Assembly (NCBI GenBank): GCA_003550305.1
Contig: QKYT01000227.1
Location: 1 to 19,645 of the forward strand
Reading direction: 5' to 3'
DNA length: 19,645 nucleotides
From: Glomus cerebriforme
Lineage: Eukaryota > Glomeromycota > Glomeromycetes > Glomerales > Glomeraceae
The notes below the pieces were generated by a model that was not told the DNA's origin, did no database searches, and was given only the letters and a program-made list of their open reading frames with translations. Made by a program: the position numbers and the translations under genes. Of this stretch, positions 18,351 through 19,645 are shown piece by piece. Position 1 is the stretch's first letter, and every line of letters begins with the position of its first letter.

Positions 18351-19530
18351 TAAAGAAAAAAGGGTTAACTTTGGAATTTAATCTAAAAGAAATATAATGT
18401 TATATGGTTATTGGATGTTAAGGAATTTCATAGAATGTAATCTTTGAAAATTTTTTATATTTGAAATTAAAATTTTTACCAAAATGAATTTTCGTAAATA
18501 GGTATTTGATTGATAAATCTACCTGTATAGTATTTTGCTTAAATTTCAGATTTTAGTATAAATTTTAAATTTTAGTCAGAATTATAGTATGCCAAAATGG
18601 TTCAAATTTCAGATTCAAAATTTTGAACTTTGAAATATACTCTGCAAATATAATTAACCAAAATATCAAAGTAGGTTTAGTAATTAGATTTAGGATTTTT
18701 TTAAGAAATATATTTCTTTTTTTTTATTCTTTTAGTTTTAGTTTCTTGTAAAAGAAACATTTACTATCATTTTTTCTTTATTTTTATGAAGAATAAAACT
18801 TTTAAGTATATTTATTACATTTGCTTAATACATGTATATTTATTATATTTATTAAATTTATTAAAATAATTATAATTAGTTAGTTATTATAAACTATATA
18901 TTTCTATAAGAAAATAACTAGAAGAATTATATTTACTTTCTTTTTATTTGAATTTTTAATTAAAATATTAATCTAATAGTAATTTAAGAATAAATTTATA
19001 TGTAAATTTGTAAGAAGAAAAAGTTTTATTAAGTTAAAAATAAACAGGTTTTGAGAATTTTTCAAATTTTTGATTTTTATAATTAAATTGCATTTCTCAT
19101 ATTAAATTTTTTTTTAAAACCAAAAATTTTCAAATTTTTATACAATTAATATCTAATTATGTATATATTTATATATTTAGTAAAAAAAAAATTTCATTTT
19201 TTTTAATTTTGAGAGGAGGAAAAAATTATATCCTAATTAATATTAGCAATATTCTTTTTATAAAAGATGTAAACAAGTTAACAATATTTATTATATATAA
19301 CTGATAAATAAAATCATATATATATATATACATTATTAATATATTTTTATATGAATAATAAATATAACTTATCATATATTATTTACAATTATTAAAAATA
19401 TTAATACATTTAATAAATATAACTTAGCTATCTATAAAAGATTTTTTTTTTTAATAAAAAGTTTTAAAGACATTTATTAAATTAAAAGATATTTTAATAT
19501 TTAAATAAAATAAATATTTATAGGATTATC
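18351..19530. other. AT-rich stretch, no gene seen
   Basis: About 1.2 kb, almost pure A+T after 18700, with a short TA repeat near 19317-19331. At 18450-18660 several related ATTTCA/TGAAAT segments in both orientations suggest an old repeat, but no boundaries can be fixed. Confidence 0.45.
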
Positions 19531-19545
19531 TTAACGCTCACCGGA

Positions 19546-19575
19546 GGTGAAATTCACCGGGAGGTGAATTTCACC
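19546..19575. repeat. GC-rich double palindrome GGTGAAATTCACC / GGTGAATTTCACC
   Basis: GGTGAAATTCACC (19546-19558) and GGTGAATTTCACC (19563-19575) are reverse complements of each other, and each is also palindromic around one central base. They stand out in a region of almost pure A+T and are preceded by CGCTCACCGGA. They could be the inverted terminus of a transposon continuing beyond the window, or a protein-binding site. Confidence 0.6.
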
Positions 19576-19645
19576 GCATCATGTGATTTTTATTATATAA
19601 TTTTATATTTATTAATTTATCAAAAAAATTTTGATAATTTTATGA

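Overview
The window looks like nuclear DNA of an arbuscular mycorrhizal fungus (Glomeromycotina, Rhizophagus-like). This is inferred from the very high A+T content, compact genes with short GT-AG introns (64-107 nt), Crinkler-type N-terminal domains, and a decayed LINE and a Ty3 fragment of a style I associate with that group. No database search was possible.

Region by region: 1-713 is a decayed LINE reverse-transcriptase fragment (minus). 1218-1604 and 5411-5702 are two diverged direct copies of an unidentified repeat. Between them lie decayed minus-strand accessory genes: a Crinkler (CRN) header followed by a NYN ribonuclease-like domain (2456-3680), a broken small zinc-finger gene (4395-4678), and a second broken CRN-like header (4758-5017). 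6247-6745 is a TIR element with TTAA at both ends. 7270-8285 is a coiled-coil coding relic riddled with TAA/TAG. 8860-9119 is a 244 bp hAT-like MITE with an 8 bp target-site duplication, followed by an inverted partial copy (9320-9430). 9601-9787 and 10046-10235 are two ~190 bp pogo-like MITEs. 10836-11060 is the tail of a Ty3/gypsy polyprotein.

The right half is the housekeeping part. A seven-exon Scj1/DNAJB11-type ER J-protein gene (11600-13222, minus), whose last 35-nt exon encodes a C-terminal RDEL, is divergent from a seven-exon ARV1 sterol-homeostasis gene (13504-14710, plus). They share a 281 bp intergenic region and both products act at the ER. Next come a tRNA-Pro(UGG) gene (15032-15103, minus) and a two-exon Ser/Thr kinase of the fungal NPR/HAL5-like family (15978-17497, minus). 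The rest is AT-rich sequence, ending in a GC-rich palindrome pair at 19546-19575.

The most interesting cross-cutting signal is directional decay. In relics of several unrelated elements, most in-frame stops are one C-to-T or G-to-A change away from Trp, Gln or Arg codons, while the reading frame is otherwise kept for long stretches. The two hAT copies differ by 11 transitions, all GC to AT in the same copy. This resembles RIP or methyl-cytosine deamination.
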